A DNA stretch of 64,000 nucleotides from Actinomycetospora termitidis (GTDB lineage: Bacteria > Actinomycetota > Actinomycetes > Mycobacteriales > Pseudonocardiaceae), in contig NZ_JASVWF010000004.1 of NCBI RefSeq assembly GCF_030286555.1, positions 1 to 64,000 of the forward strand. The letters are read 5' to 3'. The position numbers and the translations under genes were made by a program. The notes under the pieces were generated by a model, which saw only the letters and a program-made list of their open reading frames with translations, ran no database searches and was not told where the DNA came from. Below, piece after piece: positions 49,277-57,712 of this stretch. Numbering within the stretch: the stretch's first letter is position 1; each line of letters begins with the position of its first letter.

Positions 49277-50533
49277 TCAGCCCTCGACGGCCTTCTGGCC
49301 CCGCCGTCCGGCCGGGAGGCGGTCGACGAGGCGGCCGAGGCGCTCCGTCGTGCCCTGCAGCGGGGCGAGGGCGTCCGCGAGCACCTTGATCTGGCCGTCG
49401 AGGTCCTCGATCCGCCCGGCGACCGTCCGCAGGTCCGGCGCGACCCGGACCAGCTCGGACGCGGCCGTCGACAGCGACGAGTCGAGGGTCTGCAGGCGGG
49501 GCGGCAGCTCGGGGAACGTGGTGTCGGCGTGCCGGGCCAGCACCTCCACGTGCTCGATCGCCGCCGTGAGCTTCTCGACCTCGGGCACCGCCTCCGCGAG
49601 CGCCCGCAGCGCGGGGGCCGCGTCGGCGATCTGCTGCGCGGTGGGCACCGCGTCCGCGATCCGCTCCACGGTGCCGGTCGCCGCGGCGATCGCCTCGACG
49701 GTGGGCACGGCGTCCGCGATCCGCTCGACGGTGGGCACGGCGTCCGCGATCCGCTCGATCGTGGGCACGGCCGCCGCGATCGCCTCGATGGTCGGCACCG
49801 CGGCCGCGATCGTCTCGACGGTCCCGACGGCGTCGGCGATGCGCTCGACGGTCGGGACCGCGGCCGCGATCCGCTCGAGCGTGGCGACCGACCGCGCGAT
49901 CGTGGCGACGTCGTCGGTGGCCGCGGCGATCCGGCGGAGGTCCTCGACCGCGCTGCTCAACCGGGCGAGCGACTCGACCGCCCCCGCCAGCTCGTGGATG
50001 TCGTCGGCCGCTCCGCCGAGCTGCTGCAGGGCCGGGACCGCGGCCGTCAGCGCGTGGATGTCGTCGGCCGCCCCGCCGAGCTGCTGCAGGGCCGGCACCG
50101 CGGCCGTCAGCGCGCGGATGTCGGCCGCGGCGCCACCCAGCTGCTGCAGCGCCGGCACGGCCTCCCGCAGCGCGTGGATGTCGTCGGCCGCCCCGCCCAG
50201 CTGCTGCAGCGCCGGCACGGCCTGCGCGAGGGCGTGGATGTCGTCCGCGGCACCGCCGATGCGGTCCAGGGAGCGCTGCAGGTCCTGGGCCAGCGGGAGG
50301 AGCTGCTCCAGCACGGTGACCGCCCGGGGCAGGGCGCGCAGGGCGTCCCCGACGAGCGGACTGATCTCGACCGACGCCGTCTGCACCGCCGCGGCGAGCC
50401 CGCGCACGATGGACGGCCCGCGCAGGGTCAGCTCCACCGCCGTGCGCGCCGACGCCGCCGCCAGGGCGTACGCGGTGTCGAACACGCCGGGTGCCGACTC
50501 CGGACGGCGTGACGGCGGCGTCGACTGCGTCAT
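49277..50533 (-). CDS. Helical repeat protein with 20- and 10-residue repeats
   Basis: 418 residues. The N-terminal 100 residues are helical and without a signal peptide. Residues about 105-204 are five copies of a 20-residue unit (AVPALQQLGGAADDIHALxx), nearly identical at DNA level with exact 60-bp spacing. Residues about 220-320 are ten copies of a 10-residue unit (AVPTVERIAD and variants, 30-bp spacing). The C-terminal 95 residues are less repetitive and probably coiled coil (LDSSLSTAASELVRVAPDLRTVAGRIEDLDGQIKVLADAL). It looks like a long amphipathic helix bundle or surface-active protein. No known family recognised. Ends 13 nt from the convergent RidA gene. Confidence 0.75.
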   Translation of the reverse strand: MTQSTPPSRRPESAPGVFDTAYALAAASARTAVELTLRGPSIVRGLAAAVQTASVEISPLVGDALRALPRAVTVLEQLLPLAQDLQRSLDRIGGAADDIHALAQAVPALQQLGGAADDIHALREAVPALQQLGGAAADIRALTAAVPALQQLGGAADDIHALTAAVPALQQLGGAADDIHELAGAVESLARLSSAVEDLRRIAAATDDVATIARSVATLERIAAAVPTVERIADAVGTVETIAAAVPTIEAIAAAVPTIERIADAVPTVERIADAVPTVEAIAAATGTVERIADAVPTAQQIADAAPALRALAEAVPEVEKLTAAIEHVEVLARHADTTFPELPPRLQTLDSSLSTAASELVRVAPDLRTVAGRIEDLDGQIKVLADALAPLQGTTERLGRLVDRLPAGRRGQKAVEG

Positions 50534-50609
50534 CGGTGGCCCTCGCTACGGCATCCGGGGGACGGGTGGTGGCACGGACCCTAGAGGGTCCGGCCCGGGC
50601 GCGCCGTGA

Positions 50610-51974
50610 TCACCGTCCGGGAGAGGCGAGCCGGCCGCCGAGGTCGAGGAGCTTGTCGGGGGCCTTCTGGGCGAGCTTGAGGAACGCCTCGCCGGCCCGT
50701 GCCCGCGCGAGCGAGCCGTGCCCGAACTTCCGGGACAGCCCGCCGTGGTCACCCGGGAGCTGGTGGTGCTGCGGGCTCTGGGACGCCTCGGTGGCGAGCG
50801 TCCGCCCGATCACCATCCGCTGGATCTCGCTCGTGCCCTCGAAAATCGTGTAGAGCTTCGCGTCCCGGTACCACTTCTCCACCGGCAGGTCGCTGACGTA
50901 GCCCCACCCGCCGCACACCTGCACGGCCTGCTCGGCGGCACGCACCGCGACCTCGGACGCCTTCAGCTTCGACATCGAGCCCTCGCCGAGGTGGAACGGC
51001 ACCCCGTTCGCCGCCATCCACGAGGCCCGCCAGCACAGCAGGCGTGCGGCGTCGATCTCGGCGGCGATGTCGACGAGCGGGAAGGCGACGCCCTGGTTCT
51101 CGATGACCGGTGCGCCGAAGGCCTCGCGGCGCGACGCGTAGTCGCAGGCGTACTCGAAGGACGCGCGGGCGACGCCGAGGGCCATCGCGGCGACCATCGG
51201 GCGGGTCTGCTCGAACGTCCCGAGCGCGGCGGAGTCGCCCTCGCCGCGCCGGGCCTTCTCCAGCTTGTGCTCGAGCTTGCCCTCCTCGCCCAGGAGCTGG
51301 TCGGCGGGGATGCGGCAGTCGGTGAAGGAGAGCTCGGCGGTGTGCGAGGCGCGGTGCCCGAGCTTGTCCAGCCGCCGGACCTGCTCCATACCGGGCGTGC
51401 CCTTGGGCACCAGGAACATCGCCTGGCCCTTGGTGCCGAGCTCGGGGTCGACGACGGCGTTGACGATCGTGACGTCGGCGATGCCGCCGTTCCCGATCCA
51501 GATCTTGGTGCCGTTCAGCACCCACTCGTCGCCGTCCTTGACCGCCCGGGTCTGCAGGTTCGCGACGTCGCTGCCGCCCTGCGGCTCGGACACCGCGAGC
51601 GCGGCGAGCTTGATGTCGCCGGGCTCGCCGAACATCTCCGGGGCCCACTTCGCGAGCTGCTCGGGCGTGCCGGCCTGGTTCAGCGCCGAGAGCGCGAGGG
51701 CGGGCAGGACCACCGTCAGACCGATCCCGGCGCAGCCCCAGAAGATCTCCTCGAGGAACAGCGGCAGCGACAGACCCGTCGGGTCGGAGATCAGGTCCGC
51801 GTAGAACAGGGCGCTGTAGAAGCCCTCGCGGGCCGCGGCGTCGACGACGTCCCACGGGCACTCCTGGAGCTGGTCGTACTTCGGGGCCGCGGGGCGGATC
51901 ACCTCCTCGGCGAAGGTGTGCGCACGGCGGACGAGCTCGTGGTGTGCCGGGGTGAGTTCGAGGGTGAAGCTCAC
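50610..51974 (-). CDS. Acyl-CoA dehydrogenase
   Basis: 454 residues from GTG 51974 with GGGAGGA 9 nt upstream. FAD/substrate blocks: LAALAVSEPQGGSDVANLQTRAV, GTKIWIGNGGIADVTIV, DKLGHRASHTAELSFTDCRIP and the catalytic-Glu loop KLYTIFEGTSEIQRMVIGRTLA. LCWRASWMAANGVPFHLGEGSMSKLKASEVAVRAAEQAVQVCGGWGYVSDLPVEKWYRDAKLY is typical. About 55 residues of extra C-terminus (GDHGGLSRKFGHGSLARARAGEAFLKLAQKAP). Acyl chain specificity is not readable. Divergent from the radical SAM gene across the LexA box. Confidence 0.93.
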   Translation of the reverse strand: MSFTLELTPAHHELVRRAHTFAEEVIRPAAPKYDQLQECPWDVVDAAAREGFYSALFYADLISDPTGLSLPLFLEEIFWGCAGIGLTVVLPALALSALNQAGTPEQLAKWAPEMFGEPGDIKLAALAVSEPQGGSDVANLQTRAVKDGDEWVLNGTKIWIGNGGIADVTIVNAVVDPELGTKGQAMFLVPKGTPGMEQVRRLDKLGHRASHTAELSFTDCRIPADQLLGEEGKLEHKLEKARRGEGDSAALGTFEQTRPMVAAMALGVARASFEYACDYASRREAFGAPVIENQGVAFPLVDIAAEIDAARLLCWRASWMAANGVPFHLGEGSMSKLKASEVAVRAAEQAVQVCGGWGYVSDLPVEKWYRDAKLYTIFEGTSEIQRMVIGRTLATEASQSPQHHQLPGDHGGLSRKFGHGSLARARAGEAFLKLAQKAPDKLLDLGGRLASPGR

Positions 51975-52069
51975 GGGGGTCCTCCCGGTCCTGACGGCGG
52001 TGTGATCCGAAGTACCGCGTACCGACGGTACCGAAACCTGGTCGGGTCGACTCGAACTTGCGTTCGATA

Positions 52070-52083
52070 CGAACACGTGTTCG
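52070..52083. promoter_or_regulatory. LexA (SOS) box upstream of the radical SAM gene
   Basis: CGAACACGTGTTCG, a perfect 14-bp palindrome identical to the core of the box at 538-553. It ends 10 nt before ATG 52094. The acyl-CoA dehydrogenase start on the other strand is about 95 nt away. Confidence 0.85.
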
Positions 52084-52093
52084 ACTCGTGGTC

Positions 52094-53656
52094 ATGCGGT
52101 GGGCGGGTCAGCAGCTGGAGGACGACGGGGCACTGCCCGGCATGCCCGCGCTCAAGGGACTCGTGCGCAGCGTGCAGACCCCGGAGTTCGCCGGGATCAC
52201 CTTCCACGAGGTCCGGGCCCGCTCCGTGCTCAACCGGGTGCCGGGCGGGTCGCCGATGCCCTTCTCCTGGACCGTCAACCCGTACCGCGGCTGCTCGCAC
52301 GCGTGCACCTACTGCACGGTGGGGTCGACGCCGATCCTGCGGGCCGACGGCGGGTCGGTGCCGATGTCCGACCTGCAGGTGGGCGACGCGGTGGTCGGCA
52401 CCGTCGTCGAGGGCGGGGTGCGGCGGCTGGTCCGCACCCACGTGCTCGCCCACTGGTCGAGCCGGCGGCCGGTGGTGCGGGTGCGGCTCGCCGACGGCAC
52501 GGCGGTGGTCGTGGGCGTCGACCACCGGCTGCTCACCCGCACCGGGTGGCGCCACGTCGCGCGTGCCGCCGCCGACGGTCACGGCGGGACGTGGATGGTC
52601 CCCGGCGACGTCCTCCTCGGCGCCGAGACCCTCCCCGCGCCGGGACTCGCCGGCGTGCGGGACGAGCTCGACGAGTCCCGCGGCGCCGACCGGACGTTGG
52701 TCGCGGTCGAGCCGATGGGGGAGGAGACCGTCTACGACGTCACGACGACCACGGGCGACTACGTGGCCGAGGGCCTCGTCCACCACAACTGCTTCGCCCG
52801 CAACACCCACACCTATCTCGACCTGGACGCGGGGGCCGACTTCGACCGCCAGGTGGTCGTGAAGCTGAACGCACCGGAGGTGCTGGCGCGCGAGGTGCGG
52901 TCGGCGCGGTGGACCCGCGAGCACGTGGCCATGGGCACCAACACCGACCCGTACCAGCGCGCCGAGGGTCGCTACCGGCTGATGCCCGGCATCATCCGGG
53001 CGCTCGGGACCTCGGGGACACCGCTGTCGATCCTCACGAAGGGCACGCTGCTCGCCCGGGACCTCCCCGACATCGTCGCGGCCGGCCGGGACGTGCCCGT
53101 CGGCGTCGGGGTGTCGCTGGCCCTGCTCGACCCCGACCTGCACCGCTCCGTCGAGCCCGGGACGCCGACCCCGCGGGCCCGGCTCGACCTCGTGCGGAGG
53201 ATCAGCGACGCGGGCCTGCCGGTCGGGGTGTTCGTCGCCCCGGTCCTGCCGGGACTCACCGACTCCGACGAGGCTCTGGACGCCCTGCTCGGCGAGATCG
53301 CCGCGGCGGGCGCGGCCGGTGCGAGCGTGCTCGCCCTGCACCTGCGGCCCGGCACCCGCGAGTGGTTCCACGGCTGGCTCGCCCGGGAGCACCCGTCCCT
53401 GCTCGACCGGTACGCCGAGCTCTACCGGCGCGGTGCGTACGTGCAGAAGGCCTACCGCGACGACCTCGCCCGCCGCGTGGCGGTGCTGCTGCGTCGGCAC
53501 GGGCTCGACGGCGGCGGGCACCACATGGGTGGGCGGCTGGACGGAGGTCGCGGGGTGCGGGAGGACAACCCGGAGCCGTGGCCGGACGGGGCGCTGCCTC
53601 GCGTGCCCACGCGACTGGTCGAGGAGGCCCCCGCAGAACAGCTGTCCCTGCTCTGA
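52094..53656 (+). CDS. Rv2578c-family radical SAM protein interrupted by an intein
   Basis: 520 residues as translated, 361 after splicing. The host is the SplB-like Rv2578c family: FSWTVNPYRGCSHACTY before and FARNTHTYLDLDAGADFD after the insert, then TNTDPYQRAEGRYRLMPGIIRAL, LSILTKGTLLARDLPDI and GVFVAPVLPGLTDSDE. Cys67 and Cys71 are the first two SAM-cluster ligands. The third position (74) is the intein's own first Cys, and the true third ligand is Cys233, brought in by splicing. Relation to spore photoproduct lyase suggests a DNA-repair or damage role, which fits the LexA box. The longer frame from 52058 would overlap the box. Confidence 0.93.
   Translation: MRWAGQQLEDDGALPGMPALKGLVRSVQTPEFAGITFHEVRARSVLNRVPGGSPMPFSWTVNPYRGCSHACTYCTVGSTPILRADGGSVPMSDLQVGDAVVGTVVEGGVRRLVRTHVLAHWSSRRPVVRVRLADGTAVVVGVDHRLLTRTGWRHVARAAADGHGGTWMVPGDVLLGAETLPAPGLAGVRDELDESRGADRTLVAVEPMGEETVYDVTTTTGDYVAEGLVHHNCFARNTHTYLDLDAGADFDRQVVVKLNAPEVLAREVRSARWTREHVAMGTNTDPYQRAEGRYRLMPGIIRALGTSGTPLSILTKGTLLARDLPDIVAAGRDVPVGVGVSLALLDPDLHRSVEPGTPTPRARLDLVRRISDAGLPVGVFVAPVLPGLTDSDEALDALLGEIAAAGAAGASVLALHLRPGTREWFHGWLAREHPSLLDRYAELYRRGAYVQKAYRDDLARRVAVLLRRHGLDGGGHHMGGRLDGGRGVREDNPEPWPDGALPRVPTRLVEEAPAEQLSLL
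52313..52789 (+). other. Mini-intein inside the radical SAM CxxxCxxC motif
   Basis: 159 residues (Cys74 to Asn232 of the precursor). Block A: CTVGSTPILRADGGSVPMSDL with nucleophile Cys1. Block B: GVDHRLLTRTGW with the conserved His. Block F: VYDVTTTTGDYVAEGLVHHN with penultimate His and terminal Asn, followed by +1 Cys (CFARN). No LAGLIDADG or other homing-endonuclease block fits in the length, so it is a Hint-only element. Splicing would join TY to CFARN and create the full CxxxCxxC cluster motif. Confidence 0.92.
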
Positions 53657-53690
53657 GACGTCCCGGTCCGAGGCGGCGACCGACGCAGGG

Positions 53691-53930
53691 TGCGTTGCGC
53701 GACGCACACGGCGGGGGCGGTCGACTCGGCGCTGTACGGGCGTTGCGCCACGCACACGGCGGGAGCAATCGACCTGGAGCGGTACGTGCGTTGCGCCACG
53801 CACGACAGCGCCGTGGGCGCCACGCAACGCCGATCCGGAGCGGCTCGAACCGGCCCAGCCGTGTGCGCCACGCAACGCCGATCCGCAGCGGCTCGAACCG
53901 GCCCAGCCGTGTGCGTCACGCAACGCCGAG
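53691..53930. repeat. Tandem and inverted array of about 48-bp units in a 327-bp gap
   Basis: Three forward units begin GCGTTGCGCSACGCAC (from about 53691, 53740 and 53788). Then come three inverted units with GTGCGYCACGCAACGCC (about 53817, 53863 and 53911). Two of the inverted units (53821-53867 and 53869-53915) match over 47 nt with only two or three differences. The array can fold into one large cruciform or several small TGCG-CCA-CGCA hairpins. No gene is supported in 53657-53983. A frame open from 53690 is read through by chance. Confidence 0.75.
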
Positions 53931-53983
53931 ACGGCCGCCGTCACCTCCGCGCGGCGGTGAGGCGCGCGGGGTACTCCAGGACC

Positions 53984-54397
53984 ATGGACCTCGACGAGGC
54001 GCGCGCCTTCCTCCGCGAGCACCACCGTGCCGTGCTCGCGACCACCCGCTCCGACGGGGCACCGCAGCTCTCACCCGTCGTCGTCGGGATCGACGACGAG
54101 GGCGCGGCGGTGATCAGCACCCGGGAGACGGCGATAAAGGCGAAGAACCTCCGGCGCACCCCTCGCGCCTGGGTCTGCGTCGTCCCGGACGGGTTCTTCG
54201 GACAGTGGGCGCAGGTGGAGGGGGACGTCGAGATCGTCGACCTGCCCGCCGCGCACGAGCCGCTCCGGATGCTCTACCGGCAGGTCTCGGGCGGTGAGCA
54301 CGACGACTGGGACGAGTTCGACGAGGCGATGCGACGCGAGCGGCGGGTCGCGGTCCGGATCCACCTCGACCGGGCGGGGCCGACGGTGAGCGGCTAG
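53984..54397 (+). CDS. PPOX-class F420/FMN-dependent oxidoreductase
   Basis: 137 residues from ATG 53984. Split beta-barrel flavin fold: [60 protein letters not shown], then [16 protein letters not shown] and [18 protein letters not shown]. Short actinobacterial members of this group bind F420 or FMN and reduce small molecules, biliverdin-like compounds or nitroaromatics; the cofactor cannot be told from sequence alone. Directly downstream of the repeat array and 47 nt upstream of aspS. Confidence 0.85.
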   Translation: MDLDEARAFLREHHRAVLATTRSDGAPQLSPVVVGIDDEGAAVISTRETAIKAKNLRRTPRAWVCVVPDGFFGQWAQVEGDVEIVDLPAAHEPLRMLYRQVSGGEHDDWDEFDEAMRRERRVAVRIHLDRAGPTVSG

Positions 54398-54398
54398 A

Positions 54399-54404
54399 TA
54401 GCCT
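54399..54404 (+). promoter_or_regulatory. Probable -10 hexamer (TAGCCT) of aspS
   Basis: It starts just after the oxidoreductase stop and would give a leader of about 34 nt, which carries the AGGAG ribosome binding site in front of ATG 54445. Confidence 0.35.
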
Positions 54405-54444
54405 GGGTGTCTCCCACCCGACGCGACCAGGAGATTCACCGCAG

Positions 54445-56274
54445 ATGATGCGCACGCACCCCGCCGGCACGCTGCGCGCCGAGCACGTCGGCGCCACCGT
54501 CACCCTCGCCGGATGGGTGGCCCGCCGCCGGGATCACGGCGGTGTGGTGTTCATCGACCTGCGCGACGCCTCCGGGATCGTCCAGGTCGTGTTCCGCTCC
54601 GGTGAGGTGGCCGAGGCGAGCCACCGGCTGCGCGCGGAGTACTGCGTGCAGGTCGTCGGGACGGTCGAGGCCCGCCCGGCGGGCAGCGAGAACTCCGAGC
54701 TGGCCACCGGTGGGGTCGAGGTCAGCGCCACCGAGCTCACGGTCCTCTCCGAGTCCGCGCCGCTGCCCTTCCAGATGGACGAGACGCCGGGCGAGGAGGT
54801 CCGGCTGCGCTACCGGTACCTCGACCTGCGCCGCGAGGGCCCGGCGCACGCGATCCGGATGCGCTCCCGGGCCAACAAGATCGCCCGCGACGTGCTGTCG
54901 GACCGGGACTTCGTCGAGGTCGAGACGCCGACGCTGACCCGCTCCACCCCGGAGGGCGCCCGCGACTTCCTCGTGCCCGCCCGCCTGCGCCCGGGCAGCT
55001 GGTACGCCCTGCCGCAGTCGCCGCAGCTGTTCAAGCAGCTACTGCAGGTCGGCGGCCTCGAGCGCTACTTCCAGATCGCGCGCTGCTACCGCGACGAGGA
55101 CTTCCGCGCCGACCGCCAGCCGGAGTTCACCCAGCTCGACATCGAGGCGAGCTTCGTCGACCAGGACGACGTCATCGCGCTGGGCGAGGCGGTCATCGGG
55201 GCCCTGTGGTCGGAGCTGGCGGGCTACGAGCTCCCGTCGCCGGTCCCGCGGATCACCTACGCCGACGCCATGGCGCGCTACGGCTCGGACAAGCCCGACC
55301 TCCGGTTCGGCATCGAGCTCACCGAGCTCACCGAGTACTTCGCCGAGACGCCGTTCCGGGTGTTCCGCGCGCCGTACGTCGGGGCGATCGTCATGCCCGG
55401 CGGGGCGTCCCAGGCCCGCCGCACCTTCGACGGGTGGCAGGAGTGGGCCAAGCAGCGCGGCGCCCGCGGGCTCGCCTACGTGCTCGTCGGTGACGACGGC
55501 CAGGTCGGCATGGGCGGCCCCGTCGCGAAGAACCTCTCCGACGCCGAGCGGGAGGGCCTCGCGAAGGCGGTGGGCGCCAACCCCGGCGACTGCGTCTTCT
55601 TCGCCGCCGGGCCGCGCTCGTCGTCGCGGGCCCTCCTCGGGGCGGCGCGCGGCGAGATCGCTCGTCGTCAGGAGCTGATCGAGCCCGGCACCTGGTCGTT
55701 CGTGTGGGTCGTCGACGCGCCGCTGTTCGAGGCGGCCGACGAGGCCACCGCCGCGGGCGACGTGGCGGTCGGCTCCGGGCAGTGGACCGCGGTGCACCAC
55801 GCCTTCACCTCGCCGACCCCGGAGTGGATCGACCGGTTCGAGGAGGACCCGGCGAACGCGCTGGCCTACGCCTACGACCTGGTCTGCAACGGCAACGAGA
55901 TCGGCGGGGGGTCCATCCGTATCCACCGCCAGGACGTCCAGGAGCGGGTGTTCGCGCTCATGGGCCTGACCGCGGAGGAGCAGCGGGAGAAGTTCGGCTT
56001 CCTGCTCGACGCGTTCTCCTTCGGCCCGCCCCCGCACGGCGGCATCGCGTTCGGCTGGGACCGCATCTGCGCGCTGCTCGCCGGCGTCGACTCGATCCGC
56101 GACGTCATCGCCTTCCCGAAGACCGGCGGCGGCTACGACCCGCTGACCGCGGCCCCCGCCCCGATCACGGCACTGCAGCGCAAGGAGGCGGGCGTGGACG
56201 CGAAGCCCGCTCCCGCTGCCCCGGTGAAGCCGCCGGAGCGCCCCGTCGACGACCCCGGTGACCAGTCCTCCTGA
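54445..56274 (+). CDS. aspS: Aspartyl-tRNA synthetase
   Basis: 609 residues; ATG 54445 or the next ATG. The N-terminal OB fold ([26 protein letters not shown]) binds the anticodon. The class II core has RYRYLDLRR (motif 1 region), [29 protein letters not shown] (motif 2), the bacterial GAD insertion domain, and [15 protein letters not shown] (motif 3). The C-terminus has a Pro/Ala-rich tail ([16 protein letters not shown]). Probably non-discriminating (Asp/Asn) as in many actinobacteria using GatCAB, which is inferred from the lineage. Matches Rv2572c. Confidence 0.96.
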   Translation: MMRTHPAGTLRAEHVGATVTLAGWVARRRDHGGVVFIDLRDASGIVQVVFRSGEVAEASHRLRAEYCVQVVGTVEARPAGSENSELATGGVEVSATELTVLSESAPLPFQMDETPGEEVRLRYRYLDLRREGPAHAIRMRSRANKIARDVLSDRDFVEVETPTLTRSTPEGARDFLVPARLRPGSWYALPQSPQLFKQLLQVGGLERYFQIARCYRDEDFRADRQPEFTQLDIEASFVDQDDVIALGEAVIGALWSELAGYELPSPVPRITYADAMARYGSDKPDLRFGIELTELTEYFAETPFRVFRAPYVGAIVMPGGASQARRTFDGWQEWAKQRGARGLAYVLVGDDGQVGMGGPVAKNLSDAEREGLAKAVGANPGDCVFFAAGPRSSSRALLGAARGEIARRQELIEPGTWSFVWVVDAPLFEAADEATAAGDVAVGSGQWTAVHHAFTSPTPEWIDRFEEDPANALAYAYDLVCNGNEIGGGSIRIHRQDVQERVFALMGLTAEEQREKFGFLLDAFSFGPPPHGGIAFGWDRICALLAGVDSIRDVIAFPKTGGGYDPLTAAPAPITALQRKEAGVDAKPAPAAPVKPPERPVDDPGDQSS

Positions 56275-56290
56275 GGAGCCGATCGCGCGT

Positions 56291-56337
56291 TCGGTTGCGC
56301 GCCGTCATTGCCACATACGGTGACGCCGCGCAACCGA
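56291..56337. terminator. Hairpin after aspS
   Basis: TCGGTTGCGCG (56291-56301) pairs with CGCGCAACCGA (56327-56337), continued by CGTCA/TGACG after one C-C mismatch, with a 13-nt loop. It lies 17 nt after the aspS stop. Confidence 0.7.
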
Positions 56338-56437
56338 TACGTGGTGCTGTGAACACCCACGTGCATCGATTCCGAGAAGGTTCAGTCCGCATTACTCGCG
56401 AGTAGTAGACGCACCGGGGCGTAGGGTCCATCGTCTG

Positions 56438-57691
56438 ATGACCCCCCTCACGGCCGACGATTCCGACACTCCGTCCACGCTCGATCACCGCGGGACCCCA
56501 CCGGAGGGGACGGGCCGTTCACCCGGGGAGACCGTCGCGCTCGCGGAGGAACTGCTCACCCGCCGCAGCGGTGCGCGGGTGCGTCTGGCAGACGTGGAGG
56601 ACCTCGGGGGCAGCCACCGCTCGCGGGTGGTACGGGTCCGCGTGGCCGAGAACCCGTTCTCGCTGCCCCGCACGCTGGTGGTGAAGCACTACCTCGGGCC
56701 GGTCGCCCCGGGCGGCACGGCGGACCGCGTCGACCCGTTCCCGTACGAGGCCGCGAGCTGCCAGCTGTTCACCGCCATGCCGGCCGACGACCGCGCCACG
56801 CCCACGCTCTACGCGAACGACCCGCAGCGCCGTCTCCTCGTCCTCGAGGACCTCGGCCGCGGCTCGACGCTCGCCGACAAGCTGCACGGCGACGACCCCA
56901 AGGGCGCGGAACGGGCCCTGCTCGGCGCCACCCGCGCGCTCGGACGGCTGCAGGCGGCGACGGCGGCCCGCGAGGGCGACTTCGGCGCCCTGCTGCGGCG
57001 CTCCGGGGTGCGGCACTGGCGCGACCCGCTGGCCGACGACGCCCGCAGCGCGCTCGCAGAGATCCCCGACCTGCTGGCAGCCCGGCTCCGCGTCGAGGCC
57101 GCGCCGGCCGCCGTCGCGTACGCGCGGTCCGCGGCCGGCCTGCTCGGCGGCACCCGCTACCGCGCCTTCAGCCCCTCGGAGATCTCGCCGGAGAACTGCC
57201 TGCTGACCGGCGCGGGCGCGCGGTTCCTGGACTTCGAGTGGGGCTGCTTCCGGGACGTGGCGTTCACCGCGTCCTCGGTGCGCCTGCCCTTCCCGGGCTG
57301 GGCGGCGCCCTACTCGCTGCCGACCGGCATGGCCGAGGCCATGACCGCCTCGTGGCAGTCCGAGGTCGCGGGGGTGTGGCCGGAGCTGGCCGATCCCGCC
57401 GTCGCCGGGCCGCGGCACCTCGCCGCGACCACGCTGTGGGTCTGGGTGGCCACCCGCTCGTTGCTGCCCGTCGTGACGGGGGAGGCGAGCGCGCCCGAGC
57501 AGGTCGTGGTCGGGCGCCCGCACGACCGGGCCGCCGCGGTGCTCTCGGGCTACTGGCAGCGCCTGCGGACCGATGCCGTCCGTCAGCGGGAGCAGCCCGT
57601 CGTCGACCTCGCGGACGCCGTCACCCGAGCGCTCGCGCCGTACGGCGGCGACGTGCCGCTGCCGCCGTTCCCGGCGTTCGCGCGGGCCTGA
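56438..57691 (+). CDS. Aminoglycoside-phosphotransferase-like protein, possibly a pseudokinase
   Basis: 417 residues from ATG 56438. Kinase-like features in order: LGGSHRSRVVRVRV (nucleotide loop region), VVKHYLG with Lys83, YEAAS with Glu104, LVLEDLGRG (hinge, 135-142), and FSPSEISPENCLLTGAGARFLDFEWG. In APH-type kinases the last block reads HGD-HPxN followed by a metal Asp. Here Asn253 and Asp265 remain, but the His and catalytic Asp positions are Pro246 and Glu248. It may be a pseudokinase or bind nucleotide without transfer. I cannot assign a substrate. Starts 100 nt after the hairpin that ends aspS. Confidence 0.65.
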   Translation: MTPLTADDSDTPSTLDHRGTPPEGTGRSPGETVALAEELLTRRSGARVRLADVEDLGGSHRSRVVRVRVAENPFSLPRTLVVKHYLGPVAPGGTADRVDPFPYEAASCQLFTAMPADDRATPTLYANDPQRRLLVLEDLGRGSTLADKLHGDDPKGAERALLGATRALGRLQAATAAREGDFGALLRRSGVRHWRDPLADDARSALAEIPDLLAARLRVEAAPAAVAYARSAAGLLGGTRYRAFSPSEISPENCLLTGAGARFLDFEWGCFRDVAFTASSVRLPFPGWAAPYSLPTGMAEAMTASWQSEVAGVWPELADPAVAGPRHLAATTLWVWVATRSLLPVVTGEASAPEQVVVGRPHDRAAAVLSGYWQRLRTDAVRQREQPVVDLADAVTRALAPYGGDVPLPPFPAFARA

Positions 57692-57712
57692 CCCGCCGTC
57701 AGGAAGCCGCCG

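Noticed and set aside
49350..50609. A 419-codon plus-strand frame antisense to the helical repeat gene.
   Set aside because: It is Ser/Ala/Arg-rich low-complexity translation produced by the repeats. The minus-strand frame gives regular amphipathic helices and a plausible start.
53691..53930. CRISPR array.
   Set aside because: Units are inverted relative to each other, there are no unique spacers of even length, and no cas genes are present.
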